The notes beneath the pieces were generated by a model, which saw only the letters and a list, made by a program, of their open reading frames with translations, made no database searches and had not been told where the DNA came from. Of a stretch of 64,000 nt of DNA, positions 44,858 through 53,798 are shown piece by piece; position 1 is the stretch's first letter; each line of letters opens with the position of its first letter. The stretch lies in contig NZ_JAHHPP010000247.1 of NCBI RefSeq assembly GCF_024606265.1, positions 1 to 64,000 on the forward strand, read 5' to 3'. The DNA is from Endozoicomonas sp. SESOKO1 (GTDB lineage Bacteria > Pseudomonadota > Gammaproteobacteria > Pseudomonadales > Endozoicomonadaceae). The translations under genes were made by a program, and so were the position numbers.

Positions 44858-46955
44858 TATTGTCTCCCAGAGTCTCATGATCTCCAGCCTTTACTGGCGT
44901 ATTACCCGACAAAGCACGCTGACTTGATATGAGGCTGATAAAGTCGTGGGCGGATAGTGGCTTTCCGTAGTAATAGCCCTGTCCTTCCTGACAGCCTTTT
45001 TTAGCCAGGTAGGTTTCCTGTTCAACAGTCTCTATACCCTCAGCCAGAACTTTCAGGCCGAAGCTCTTGCCAATCTGAACAATAGCTTCAACGATCCCAC
45101 AGTTTTCCCGGTTTTCAGGAAGGCCTTCGACAAAGGACTTATCAATTTTTATTTTGTCGAATGGAAACTGTTTAAGATAACCCAGAGAGGAGTAGCCCGT
45201 TCCAAAGTCATCAATAGCCAGCGTTACCCCTATGCTTTTGATATTCTGGAGTTGGGCTTTCGATGCTTCCAGGTCATCAATAATGGAGGTTTCTGTCACC
45301 TCAAGCTCCAGAGTCCCAGGGGGGATCAGGTATTTATTCAGTAAAAAGGCAATACGATCAGCAATTTTTGGATCCTGCAGCTGAATGGCCGAGAGGTTGA
45401 CTGCCATACGCAGGTTTTGGTAACCGTCACGATGCCACTTGTTTAGCTGTTTGCATGCATTTTCCAGAACCCAGTCACCAATAGGAATAATATCAAGACT
45501 GTGTTCTGCCATGGGAATGAACATATCCGGAGAGATCAACCCTTTATCCGGGTGATTCCAGCGCAGCAAGGCCTCTGCTCCCACCAGCTCACCTTGTTGA
45601 TAGTTGAACTGAGGCTGAAAGGCCAGGCTGAGTTCGCCGTTTTCAACGGCCTGATGGAGGTCCATCTCCAGGCGTTTGCGCTGGCGGATTTCGGTATCAA
45701 TAGTAGCGACATAGAACTGGTAACGATTGTGGCTTCTGGACTTGGCCATGATCATGGCAAATTCAGCCTGTTGCAGTAATGTGTCGACATCCTCTCCATC
45801 ATCAGGAAAGAGTGTTATTCCTACGGTAGCACTGATAGTCAGCTGCTCATTGTTAATCCCGAAAGGCTTGTCAAGCTGCTTGATCAGAGACTGAGCCATT
45901 TCAGCAGCCTCATAGGGTTGCTCTATCCTTGATTGAATAATGGCAAACTGATCTTCACCTAATCGGCCAATATAGGCTTTATTACCGATGCAGTTTCTCA
46001 GCCGGTCCGAGATTTTTACCAGAATATGCTCGGCAGCATTGAAATTTACCTGGGCATTTAATGATTTAAAGTCATCCAGTCCGAGACAGAGAATGGCAAT
46101 GTTTTCATGCTTTTTTGTGGCCTTTTGGATAAAGGTATTGATCTGGTTCTGTATGGTGCGGCGATTTGGCAGTCTGGTCAGGTAGTCATATTGAGAGAGT
46201 CGCATGATGCGGGCTTCTGCTTTTTGACGCAGACTGTGATGGTAGTTAATGGACGCTAACAGTTTATTGGCTGTTCTGACCCATAGTCCTAATTCATTAT
46301 TCTCATTACCTTTAGGTACAGGCAGTTGCTGTTGTCCAGGTTCTTCAGGGTTAATGCTTGATAAATGGCGAATCAAACGATTCAGGGGACGAGTCAGCAA
46401 TGTTGTGCAGATCAGGTACATCAACAGGGCCATTGCTATAGCCCGGATTATCCCGGCGAATACCACAACGACGGACCTTTGAATAAACGCCTTACCTTCA
46501 TAGGCAGTATCAATGGAGAGAATCAGTTCCCCAAAGTGCTCTTTCTCTGATTCATTGCCATACAGTGGTCGGCGGTATACACGGATGGGGTCAAAAATGT
46601 AGTCTGAGAGGAGGCGGTAGCGGGAAGCAAAAATGGGTCTTTCCACCATGGCCAGATTTGACGTATCGTCCAGACGTATTGCTGCCACCTGTACTGATTT
46701 CATTTCCAACAGACCATTCAGCACTTCCTGTCCCATGTCGGTATCAAGACGATAAGCAGCCTTGCTGGCAGGGTCATGAATCATTGCCAGCATTTCCCTG
46801 GCTTTTCGATCAATATCAGCGTTGGACAGGCGAGCATCCAGGAAGACCTGAACAAGGCTTAAAAAAACGCCTAATATACAGGCACAGAGAAGAATCGCCT
46901 TCAGCAGTTTGATGGACAGTTGTTCTTCAGAATGAGTGCCCTTCTGTGTATCCAT
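44850..46955 (-). CDS. Membrane-bound GGDEF-EAL protein, predicted c-di-GMP phosphodiesterase
   Basis: The 701-residue protein has an N-terminal membrane helix (about 18-38), a periplasmic sensor region, a second helix near 170-195 followed by a short HAMP-like stretch, then GGDEF and EAL domains. The GGDEF motif is GEDQF, so synthesis is doubtful. The EAL domain looks complete: GAEALLRWNHP, VNLSAIQLQD, EVTETSIIDDLEA, IDDFGTGYSSLGYLK, KIDKSFVEG and LAEGIETVEQ. It should hydrolyse c-di-GMP in response to a periplasmic signal. It is the first gene of a coupled set with GT4, Wzx and Wzy, so it probably controls polymer output. Confidence 0.93.
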   Translation of the reverse strand: MDTQKGTHSEEQLSIKLLKAILLCACILGVFLSLVQVFLDARLSNADIDRKAREMLAMIHDPASKAAYRLDTDMGQEVLNGLLEMKSVQVAAIRLDDTSNLAMVERPIFASRYRLLSDYIFDPIRVYRRPLYGNESEKEHFGELILSIDTAYEGKAFIQRSVVVVFAGIIRAIAMALLMYLICTTLLTRPLNRLIRHLSSINPEEPGQQQLPVPKGNENNELGLWVRTANKLLASINYHHSLRQKAEARIMRLSQYDYLTRLPNRRTIQNQINTFIQKATKKHENIAILCLGLDDFKSLNAQVNFNAAEHILVKISDRLRNCIGNKAYIGRLGEDQFAIIQSRIEQPYEAAEMAQSLIKQLDKPFGINNEQLTISATVGITLFPDDGEDVDTLLQQAEFAMIMAKSRSHNRYQFYVATIDTEIRQRKRLEMDLHQAVENGELSLAFQPQFNYQQGELVGAEALLRWNHPDKGLISPDMFIPMAEHSLDIIPIGDWVLENACKQLNKWHRDGYQNLRMAVNLSAIQLQDPKIADRIAFLLNKYLIPPGTLELEVTETSIIDDLEASKAQLQNIKSIGVTLAIDDFGTGYSSLGYLKQFPFDKIKIDKSFVEGLPENRENCGIVEAIVQIGKSFGLKVLAEGIETVEQETYLAKKGCQEGQGYYYGKPLSAHDFISLISSQRALSGNTPVKAGDHETLGDNND

Positions 46956-47286
46956 AAAAATAACTTAAAATGTTAGCCATTGATTCAGGGTTATTTGGAT
47001 ACAGCTTCATTTCTGAATGCATTTAGGCATATTGTCTGGTTGGTGTTATTTACAGGCTTATGATTTAACTATAGGGTTTACTTTGATGTGTATTCTATAA
47101 AAAAATGGAATTTTTTTTTAATTACTAAATCATTTTTTGTTATTCTTATATTAATTGAGTAGAAACACTTTTAAAGAATACGTGTTTGTTCTTTTGTCTA
47201 ATCTAATTAAATGTGTGCTGTTTGAAATTCTGTTTTACTTTTATTAGACCGATAATAAGAAGTGTTGGAGTTGGGAGTAACGGGTA
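46956..47286. other. Divergent promoter region between the GGDEF-EAL and STAS genes
   Basis: These 331 bases are very AT-rich and hold no gene. They should carry divergent promoters for the two halves of the exopolysaccharide locus. I could not pick out reliable -35/-10 pairs. Confidence 0.5.
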
Positions 47287-47619
47287 ATGGATTACGCGAC
47301 TTATCAAGCCAGTAGCTGTGACATTATTGAATTGCATAATAAATTCAATGCAGAGACAGTGAATGAGGTAAGAGGTCACTTTGATCATTTAATTAAAGAG
47401 TGTGCAGGGGATGTCCTTGTTGACATGAGTTCTGTTAATGAACTTGATTCTTCAGGCATCGGTGCCCTGGTTTTTCTTTATAAGCGTCTAAAGACAGAGA
47501 GTAGAAATCTTGGATTGCTTGGTGTTAATGGAAAGCCTGACGAGTTATTGACAATGCTCAGGATTAACCAGACGATCAAGCAATATGAGAGTATTGAAGA
47601 ATACCTGTCAAAAAAATAA
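47287..47619 (+). CDS. STAS domain protein (anti-sigma factor antagonist type)
   Basis: The 110-residue protein is a single STAS domain. The signature DVLVDMSSVNELDSSGIGAL includes the Ser pair at the position phosphorylated in SpoIIAA-like proteins, and LVFLYKRLKTESRNLGLLGV follows. Such proteins act in partner-switching control with a serine kinase/anti-sigma factor; neither partner is visible here. It is the first gene of the plus-strand half of the exopolysaccharide locus, and the next gene overlaps its end by 35 bases. A role in regulating polymer genes is inference. Confidence 0.9.
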   Translation: MDYATYQASSCDIIELHNKFNAETVNEVRGHFDHLIKECAGDVLVDMSSVNELDSSGIGALVFLYKRLKTESRNLGLLGVNGKPDELLTMLRINQTIKQYESIEEYLSKK

Positions 47620-48157
47620 ATTATTTTTATTTTTTTCTTATTTGACACCGGTTGGAAAACCTGCCGGGTATCTGCTTATTTATCTTTTTTTTCCTTTTCT
47701 CTCCTCATGTGTAATTCTATGGCCGCTTCATGCTGACCGTGATTATAGCCTTTCAGTTGATGAAAAACGCAATGTCAGGGATATTGACCGATCTTATGTA
47801 ATTAACTTATTGGAGATGAGCCAATCCAGATACCTGGAGCTCAAAAAAGCAGGTGGTGAATATTGTCTTCCCGGGCAGATGAGCATAATCAATGATCAAC
47901 ACCGGCTTATTATATATGAGATTGATGGCGATCTTCTGGGGGACGCCAGTAATCGATTAAGCGAATCATTTTCTGCCCTGGAAAAGGTTCGTTTGATGAT
48001 GGAAGCGATGGCTGAAGATGGAGGATGCCCTTTACAGTATGCGGCAGGGATGATTCAAAAGGGCCATGAACCATTACGGTCTCGCGATTCTGTGCTGGGG
48101 CTTTCAGACTGGCCAAGACCCGCAAATTTAAGACTGTTTATGCGGGGGCCTCAATGA
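47585..48157 (+). CDS. Unknown protein, possible lipoprotein, upstream of the SLBB export gene
   Basis: I do not recognise a family. A hydrophobic segment (GYLLIYLFFPFLSS) ends in a Cys at residue 42 that could be a lipobox (LSSC). If translation starts at the TTG at 47642, a 23-residue lipoprotein signal results; the ATG at 47585 overlaps the STAS gene and neither start has a clear ribosome binding site. The mature part is mixed, with helices around SYVINLLEMSQSRYLELKK and a Cys pair further on. Its stop overlaps the start of the SLBB gene, so it probably belongs to the export machinery. Confidence 0.65.
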   Translation: MRVLKNTCQKNKLFLFFSYLTPVGKPAGYLLIYLFFPFLSSCVILWPLHADRDYSLSVDEKRNVRDIDRSYVINLLEMSQSRYLELKKAGGEYCLPGQMSIINDQHRLIIYEIDGDLLGDASNRLSESFSALEKVRLMMEAMAEDGGCPLQYAAGMIQKGHEPLRSRDSVLGLSDWPRPANLRLFMRGPQ

Positions 48158-51057
48158 AGACGCTCTATTGCACAGCTCTATGGGGCAGGTTGTTGCAAAT
48201 TCTGCTAATTCTCTCATTACTTGCAATGACTTCTGGCGGAGTATCTGCAAATGCACTCATCGAAAAAGGTGGAGGCTTCTTCATAAAGCTGAGTGATGGT
48301 GGTGGGACTCTTCCTCTTCTGCAAGTTGATGAGGCGATGGCAATCACTTTTCCTGATGGCGTTGTGCTCAATGTTATGGGGATGGATGAAGAGGCTGCAC
48401 TTGCTGAAATATCCAGGATAACTAACGAATCATACGAATCATTCAATGTAGAGGGCATTAACTATATTGCCCCTGAGCGTCTGATCAACATTGCCATCCT
48501 CGGTGATATCCAGAGTCCCGGAAAGTACCCTTTTCCTGTTGACTCATTTTTAACGAGTCTTAATTCATACCATGCGTTTTATGATGACACTGACCTCGAC
48601 GCAGATTTTACCCTCATCAGGAATAGCCAGCATTTTACAGTGACAGCTGGACAATCAGCCCAATGGAAGCTGGAAGCTGATGATGCTGTGCTGATTTCGC
48701 TACGGAAAAAAGCCTCTGGAAAAACAGTTGCTCTGCAGGATCAGGGGGGCAGTGATAAGGAAATTTCACATCAACCTGATTTAGAAAATAATCAAAGCGC
48801 TGACTTGGAAGACAACGCTTCACTTATAGCAGTAAACGGACAAGAGACTGATCCAGGGGCTACTGAACCAGAGGCTGCTGATCCAGAATTGTCTGATCCG
48901 GAGCTGACTGTCCCAGAGGTAGCCGCTCCAGAGCTGGCAGCCCCGGAAGTAGCCGACGCATCAGACATTGAGGTTGATATGTCATCAGTCTGGACCAGGG
49001 ATCCTGAGCATTATCAGTTGCAGTCCGGGGATATTCTGGTCATTGGGCTGCCCGGAGAAGAGGGATTCAATACGAACTTTCTTATTGGTAGAGATGGCAC
49101 TATTCACCTTCCTGAAATAGGGCAGTTGAAAGTATCCGGCCTTACATTAAGGGCCGCAGATAAAGCCGTTTATACGGCGCTTTCCGAAGTTTTTCTTGGC
49201 CTTGATAAACTGACCATCCATTTGAAGGAAAAACGGTTATTGATCAATGTACTGGGCTTTGTCAAAGAACCTGGCGAAGTAGAGCTGCCCAGTACCGGCA
49301 ACATTCAGATGGCAATTACCGAGGCAGGAGGCTTCGTTGATGGTGCCCAGCTGGATAAGCTGCAGCTGAGAAGAGATGGTAAAAAGATAATTTTTAACTT
49401 TAAACGCTACCTGGATACGGGGGATCCCACTGTTCTTCCGGAGATCAAGTCTCTGGATGAAATCTTTGTGCCTACCTCACCTGGCCTGAGCAGCGTTCAC
49501 GGAGAGCCAAGGGTCGTGGATGATAAAGCGGTTGATTCTGTTTCTGACAGAACCGTTATCAAGGTCTTTGGTGAAGTGATCAAGCCCGTTAGCTTCCCTT
49601 TCGAGGAAGGCATTAATGTGGTGGATGCTCTTTTGAAAGCCGGGGGTGTTACACGGTATGCCAATGTTGAGCAGATTCGGGTGCTTTCCGGTGTAGAGCC
49701 CAAGATGTTTAACCTGAAGCAGTTTCTTGAAACCGGTAAAGATGAAGATCTGCCAATATTGGATCCGGGGTCAACCATCTTTGTTGCCCAAATGGTTGAT
49801 TCTGTTTCTGGTGGGGCGCGTAAAGTTTATGTGATGGGGCAAGTTCAGAAGCCAGGTGCATTCGAAACATCTGAAGGCGTTGGTTTCCTGGATGTTATTG
49901 CCAATTCAGGGGGGCCTACCCAGTATGCCGATATTCGATCGGTCAGGGTTCTTAAAAGTAATGGTACTGTTGTTCCTTTTAACTTTCAGGCGTTTACTGA
50001 AGGTCGAATTACGGGTTTTCCTTCCATTGACTCAGGAGATGCGGTGTTTTTCCCTGAAAAAGGTCCCGAGAGTGATCAGTCCTGGATCAAGCTTAAAACC
50101 TCAGGCTCACTGAAAATTCTGGGGGCTGTCAAAAAACCGGGGCGTTATGAGTGGGCTCCATCAGTAGATTTTATGGATTATCTCAGTAACGCAGGAGGCC
50201 CTACGAATAATGCAGACCTTGCCCATGTGAAAATTATCAAGCCAGGTTCCAATGACGAGCGGAATGTCATTGAGTTCAATTTGCAGGAGTTTATAGAAAT
50301 TGGTGGGGCGTGGTCAGATATGCCGGAACTGACCGGTGGTACAACGATAGTTATTCCTGAGCTGCCTGAAAACCCGACATCCAATAAATCAACCTGGCTC
50401 AAATTGCCAAAAGAAAATGCCATTTATCTGCTGGGGGCTGTTTCCAGACCCGGGCGATTTGCATTTAATGAGGAAATGGGTTTTCTGGATTTACTCTCTG
50501 CAGCCGAAGGGCCATCTGCAGAAGCTGACCTGTCCCAGATACGGATAATTCATCGAAATGAGGGAGCCCCCAAGGTCAGTAAACTGGACCTGGTGCGATA
50601 CTTTCGAACGGGTGATGATACTTTGATTCCAAAAGTGAAGCCCGGCGACACTATCTTTATTCCATCCAGCGAAAGGAGGTGGGTTGAGAAAGACCCACAG
50701 GATACGGTCCGGATTATGGGAGCCGTTTATGTAGCTGGCCGCTATGACTTTACCAATAATATGACCATTCTGGACTTACTGGCAGAGGCTCAGGGGCCAA
50801 AAGAGACGGCTTATATTGAGAAGATACTCATTGTCAATAGCTCCTGTTGTGAAAACCGGTCGACAACCTTTGATCTGGTGGATTTTATGAAAGATCCGGA
50901 TGCTTCACGACTGCCGGTGTTGAGGGCTGGTGATACGGTTTTTGTGCCAGAGCTATCTCAGTCGTACTGGAATGTGATCATGGCTCGGGTTGCTGATGCG
51001 GCCACTATTTTGACGGTCATTCAATTCCTCTGGAATTTGGGATGGATTACGCCATGA
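48154..51057 (+). CDS. Large polysaccharide export protein with multiple SLBB domains
   Basis: The 967-residue protein has a signal peptide (cleaved near SANA, about residue 33) and no obvious lipobox. An SLBB-like unit lies at about 111-155 (IAILGDIQSPGKYPF). A Pro/Glu repeat region follows (about 230-270, with PEL and PEV units), then a Poly_export domain (about 282-355, YQLQSGDILVIGLPG, GTIHLPEIGQLKVSG). Six more SLBB units start near 361, 468, 557, 653, 756 and 851, each with a hhGxVxxPG-type core and an AGG or AGP. The C-terminus ends in a hydrophobic helix. It should form the outer-membrane/periplasmic conduit for the exopolysaccharide. Wza has only two SLBB domains. Confidence 0.9.
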   Translation: MKTLYCTALWGRLLQILLILSLLAMTSGGVSANALIEKGGGFFIKLSDGGGTLPLLQVDEAMAITFPDGVVLNVMGMDEEAALAEISRITNESYESFNVEGINYIAPERLINIAILGDIQSPGKYPFPVDSFLTSLNSYHAFYDDTDLDADFTLIRNSQHFTVTAGQSAQWKLEADDAVLISLRKKASGKTVALQDQGGSDKEISHQPDLENNQSADLEDNASLIAVNGQETDPGATEPEAADPELSDPELTVPEVAAPELAAPEVADASDIEVDMSSVWTRDPEHYQLQSGDILVIGLPGEEGFNTNFLIGRDGTIHLPEIGQLKVSGLTLRAADKAVYTALSEVFLGLDKLTIHLKEKRLLINVLGFVKEPGEVELPSTGNIQMAITEAGGFVDGAQLDKLQLRRDGKKIIFNFKRYLDTGDPTVLPEIKSLDEIFVPTSPGLSSVHGEPRVVDDKAVDSVSDRTVIKVFGEVIKPVSFPFEEGINVVDALLKAGGVTRYANVEQIRVLSGVEPKMFNLKQFLETGKDEDLPILDPGSTIFVAQMVDSVSGGARKVYVMGQVQKPGAFETSEGVGFLDVIANSGGPTQYADIRSVRVLKSNGTVVPFNFQAFTEGRITGFPSIDSGDAVFFPEKGPESDQSWIKLKTSGSLKILGAVKKPGRYEWAPSVDFMDYLSNAGGPTNNADLAHVKIIKPGSNDERNVIEFNLQEFIEIGGAWSDMPELTGGTTIVIPELPENPTSNKSTWLKLPKENAIYLLGAVSRPGRFAFNEEMGFLDLLSAAEGPSAEADLSQIRIIHRNEGAPKVSKLDLVRYFRTGDDTLIPKVKPGDTIFIPSSERRWVEKDPQDTVRIMGAVYVAGRYDFTNNMTILDLLAEAQGPKETAYIEKILIVNSSCCENRSTTFDLVDFMKDPDASRLPVLRAGDTVFVPELSQSYWNVIMARVADAATILTVIQFLWNLGWITP

Positions 51058-51761
51058 TCAAGTTACCCATTAACTATCTGGAAATTGAAGAGATATATGG
51101 CAACAGCATTGGCAAGGGGCTTCGCACTGTTGCCATTACTTCTGCCAACCCGGAAGAAGGTTGCAGTACCCTGGCCTATGCCTTAAGCCAGCGCAGCGAA
51201 GTTGATGGCAAGCGCACGTTGCTGGTGGAAGTGAATATGCTGCACCCTGAACTGGGTGATATTTCCGGGCATATCCATACGGACTGGTCGCCCAATCCCC
51301 AGTCTGCTGATGGATGTACTATGCATTCGGATGAGGTGAACCTGGATATACTGCCCGCCCCTTGTGATACGGATGTGCTTAGATTTCGCAGTGCCACCAA
51401 TATGGGCAAGCTGATGGCGCATTGGCTGGAAAACTATGACGCTGTGGTTTTTGATACGTCCCCGGTCAATGCCAGGAATCGCAATAATATTCCAGCCGAG
51501 ACCATTTGTTCCATGGTTGATGGAACAATAATGATCGTAATGGCAGGAGTGACCCGACAGACACAATTCAAATCGGCACTGGACAGACTAACCCAACATG
51601 ATGTGTCATTGGTCGGTGTTGTGTTTAATGATTATCGAAATCCCCGACTGGCCGATGAAATTTGTCGGGAAACCCGTCGGCTTGATAACTGGTTCCCTAA
51701 TACCATGGAGAAAATCAGGAAACACGTAAAAAAATCCCCATTCTTTAATATTGACCTTTAA
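51054..51761 (+). CDS. BY-kinase/CapB-like ATPase with a degenerate Walker A
   Basis: The 235-residue protein follows the CpsD/CapB (bacterial tyrosine kinase catalytic domain) pattern. The Walker A position reads TSANPEEGCSTLA (about residues 29-41), where the usual Lys of GKST is Cys. The Walker A' stretch is LLVEVNMLHPELG (usually D-x-D) and Walker B is AVVFDTSPVNA. There is no Tyr-rich C-terminal tail. It may be a regulatory pseudoenzyme or a ParA-like partner of the chain-length protein rather than an active kinase. The ATG at 51054 overlaps the stop of the SLBB gene (ATGA). ATG 51042 is an alternative start. Confidence 0.8.
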   Translation: MIKLPINYLEIEEIYGNSIGKGLRTVAITSANPEEGCSTLAYALSQRSEVDGKRTLLVEVNMLHPELGDISGHIHTDWSPNPQSADGCTMHSDEVNLDILPAPCDTDVLRFRSATNMGKLMAHWLENYDAVVFDTSPVNARNRNNIPAETICSMVDGTIMIVMAGVTRQTQFKSALDRLTQHDVSLVGVVFNDYRNPRLADEICRETRRLDNWFPNTMEKIRKHVKKSPFFNIDL

Positions 51762-51770
51762 GCTGGATGT

Positions 51771-51795
51771 CAGGTCAGGTCAGGTCAGGTCAGGT
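51771..51795. repeat. Pentanucleotide tandem repeat (CAGGT)5
   Basis: Five exact copies of CAGGT lie 10 bases after the stop of the ATPase-like gene. They overlap the stop codon of the converging sanA gene (TGA at 51792-51790), so changes in copy number would not alter either protein. Confidence 0.95.
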
Positions 51796-52458
51796 CGGTG
51801 GCGTAACACCAATCTCAATGGTTGGCCCAAGAAATTTCGGGCCTGTCTTGAGAAAATGCACTTCCAGCACAGCCAGTACCCTGGCCAGCATCTCCCTGGC
51901 TTTATTGCTGATATCAATGTCATAGCCCTCGCCGGCATTATAGGCAATGGCATCAATATCATGATTCATGGCGATGTAAAGCGCCCGCTTATTGTGTGGG
52001 GCCTGGGAAATAATAGTAAAGCTGTCCAGATCAAAAACATGATGTGCCCTCAGGACAGAATCAAGCGTTCTGAACCCCGCATAATCCCGGTATATTCGTT
52101 CTGCAGGGATTCCTTTGTTGAGCAGGTCGCGTCTTATAGTGCTTGGTTCATCGTAAAAACGGGTGCTGTTATCGCCGCTGATGAGAATGTAATCAATCTT
52201 GCCTGCTTTGTAGAGCTGGAAAGCTGCCTCCAGCCGGAGTCGGTAGTGGTCATTGAATCCACCCAGGCGAGAGTATTTACTGGTACCGAGCAACACACCT
52301 ACCTGATTATAGGGAAGCTGGCTCAGGTTAGAGTACAGGACGTCATTGGTGGCTCTTGCCACCATGAAATTGCAAAGCACAGTCAATGCCAGCAAGGCAA
52401 CGGTAGAGAGAATGGACAGCCTGACAAAAATCAGTAAATGGGGTATTCGGATACCCAT
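51790..52458 (-). CDS. sanA: SanA/YdcF-type DUF218 inner-membrane protein
   Basis: The 222-residue protein has one N-terminal membrane helix and a periplasmic DUF218 domain. The match to E. coli SanA is clear along the length: LPYNQVGVLLGTSKY, YYLLLSGDN-type motif as DYILISGDNSTRFYDEP, YAGFRTLDSVLRA and KFLGPTIEIGV (PRFLGPLVPI in SanA). SanA contributes to envelope barrier function, for example vancomycin resistance at high temperature. GAAGG lies 6 bases before the ATG. It stops inside the CAGGT repeat and converges with the exopolysaccharide operon. Confidence 0.92.
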   Translation of the reverse strand: MGIRIPHLLIFVRLSILSTVALLALTVLCNFMVARATNDVLYSNLSQLPYNQVGVLLGTSKYSRLGGFNDHYRLRLEAAFQLYKAGKIDYILISGDNSTRFYDEPSTIRRDLLNKGIPAERIYRDYAGFRTLDSVLRAHHVFDLDSFTIISQAPHNKRALYIAMNHDIDAIAYNAGEGYDIDISNKAREMLARVLAVLEVHFLKTGPKFLGPTIEIGVTPPT

Positions 52459-52549
52459 CGTAAACCTTCAACGCGAGTCACATCATCCACTGAGTAGATC
52501 ATATTGTGTCATTTCTATAAAGCCAATGACGCAAAAAAACTCACCATTT

Positions 52550-53728
52550 TTAATCAGACTGTCGTTTTAACTCATCAATGATCAGCTTTGCTATGGTCCT
52601 GCTGGGAGCATCCGGTATGCCCAGATTTTCGGCAGCCGTCGGTGGTTTGTAGCCCATGATGTGAGCGTTAATCATGATGGCCAGAGGTTCTGGATTGGAT
52701 GCGCGAATGGCAAGCTGTTCGGTCAGCATCAGGTTCTGATAGTTTTCATCAGCAACGTAGATGACCGGTTTGCCTCGGTAAATGGCCTGCTGGGCTACGG
52801 ATGATTTATGGACAATAACCGCAGAAGCAATCGTGCTCAGCGTTGCGGTGGAGTATGTGCCGTGGTGTAGCAGATGGACATTTCCGTCCGATTGAGCCTC
52901 AATGATCCTGTGCTCAAGGCCGCCATCAAACTTGGGGTGGTATGTAACCAGAAAAAGAACGTCTGGCAGCATTCTTGTTGCTGCAATAAAGGTTTGAAAA
53001 GCTGGGGGATAGCTGCTGCTGTAGTCACCGGCAAAAAGGACTACAGGCTGTTCCGGGTGTATATTGAGGGTGTCGCGTAATAAGAAAGTATCGGTATCTT
53101 TATAGACTCTGTCCCAGTCTTCCAGCGTGGGTTGTCCCGTAACAGTGACTTCTGCCCCCAGGGAGGCTGCGATGCCCTTAAAGCTGAGGGCTGTTGTTTT
53201 GCTGGGGACATGGAATTCGTCTATGTATCTCAGCTCTTCTAAAAAAGGCTGTACATAACTAATGGAATCAACCGACTCAAAATTATCATAAAAGGCAATG
53301 ACTTTTGCGCCCCTTCTATCCCAGATGTTGGCAATCTGGGCCTGTGCCCGGCTTGCCATACCGGTATAGACAATTTTGGTCGAGATGCTGTCAGCGAGGT
53401 TATAAACCAGCTTCTGATTCAACAGATGGTCGCGATTTTCATACAGCGCATCGTTGTGGGTCAATCGATCCACTGGAATCAGGGCCGGGTCATCTTTGAA
53501 AACTTCAGCAGCACGACCCATCGCCAGAATCCGGTAGGGGATATTTGAGTGTTTAAGCTTTTCCTGAATACGCAGGAAAGCGTTGCTTTCACCCTGGTCG
53601 TAGGCCACGAACAGAACCGCCGTTTTTATATAGTCTGCATCGGAGCTGTAAGAAGCCGGTGCAAAGAAAAGCCAGAAAATAGAGAAAATGATGGTTGCTG
53701 GCAGATATTTCAGTTTATCGTTTTTCAC
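52550..53728 (-). CDS. Exported GT-B-like protein of unknown function
   Basis: The 392-residue protein starts with an apparent signal peptide (LKYLPATIIFSIFWLFFAPA, cleaved near YSS). The body looks like a two-domain GT-B/epimerase fold: an N-terminal domain with AVLFVAYDQGESNAFLRI and KIVYTGMASRAQAQIAN, then VVLFAGDYSSSYP, DVLFLVTYHPKF, a Ser-rich HKSSVAQQAIYRGKPVIYVA and a terminal helix. A nucleotide-sugar enzyme in the periplasm would have no donor, so it is probably a non-catalytic or different-substrate relative. The GTG at 53728 has GGGGTGG upstream. It sits next to sanA and the exopolysaccharide locus. Function unknown. Confidence 0.65.
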   Translation of the reverse strand: MKNDKLKYLPATIIFSIFWLFFAPASYSSDADYIKTAVLFVAYDQGESNAFLRIQEKLKHSNIPYRILAMGRAAEVFKDDPALIPVDRLTHNDALYENRDHLLNQKLVYNLADSISTKIVYTGMASRAQAQIANIWDRRGAKVIAFYDNFESVDSISYVQPFLEELRYIDEFHVPSKTTALSFKGIAASLGAEVTVTGQPTLEDWDRVYKDTDTFLLRDTLNIHPEQPVVLFAGDYSSSYPPAFQTFIAATRMLPDVLFLVTYHPKFDGGLEHRIIEAQSDGNVHLLHHGTYSTATLSTIASAVIVHKSSVAQQAIYRGKPVIYVADENYQNLMLTEQLAIRASNPEPLAIMINAHIMGYKPPTAAENLGIPDAPSRTIAKLIIDELKRQSD

Positions 53729-53798
53729 GTGTGGCCACCCCGGAGAACTTCCCTGATAAGAATCAAGGTAGGAGTCCTGCCGGGGCGTGTAAATGTGA

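Noticed and set aside
51751..52437. 228-residue plus-strand open frame opposite sanA
   Set aside because: The minus-strand frame is a clear SanA homologue with a ribosome binding site; the plus frame shows no protein-like pattern and is a shadow.
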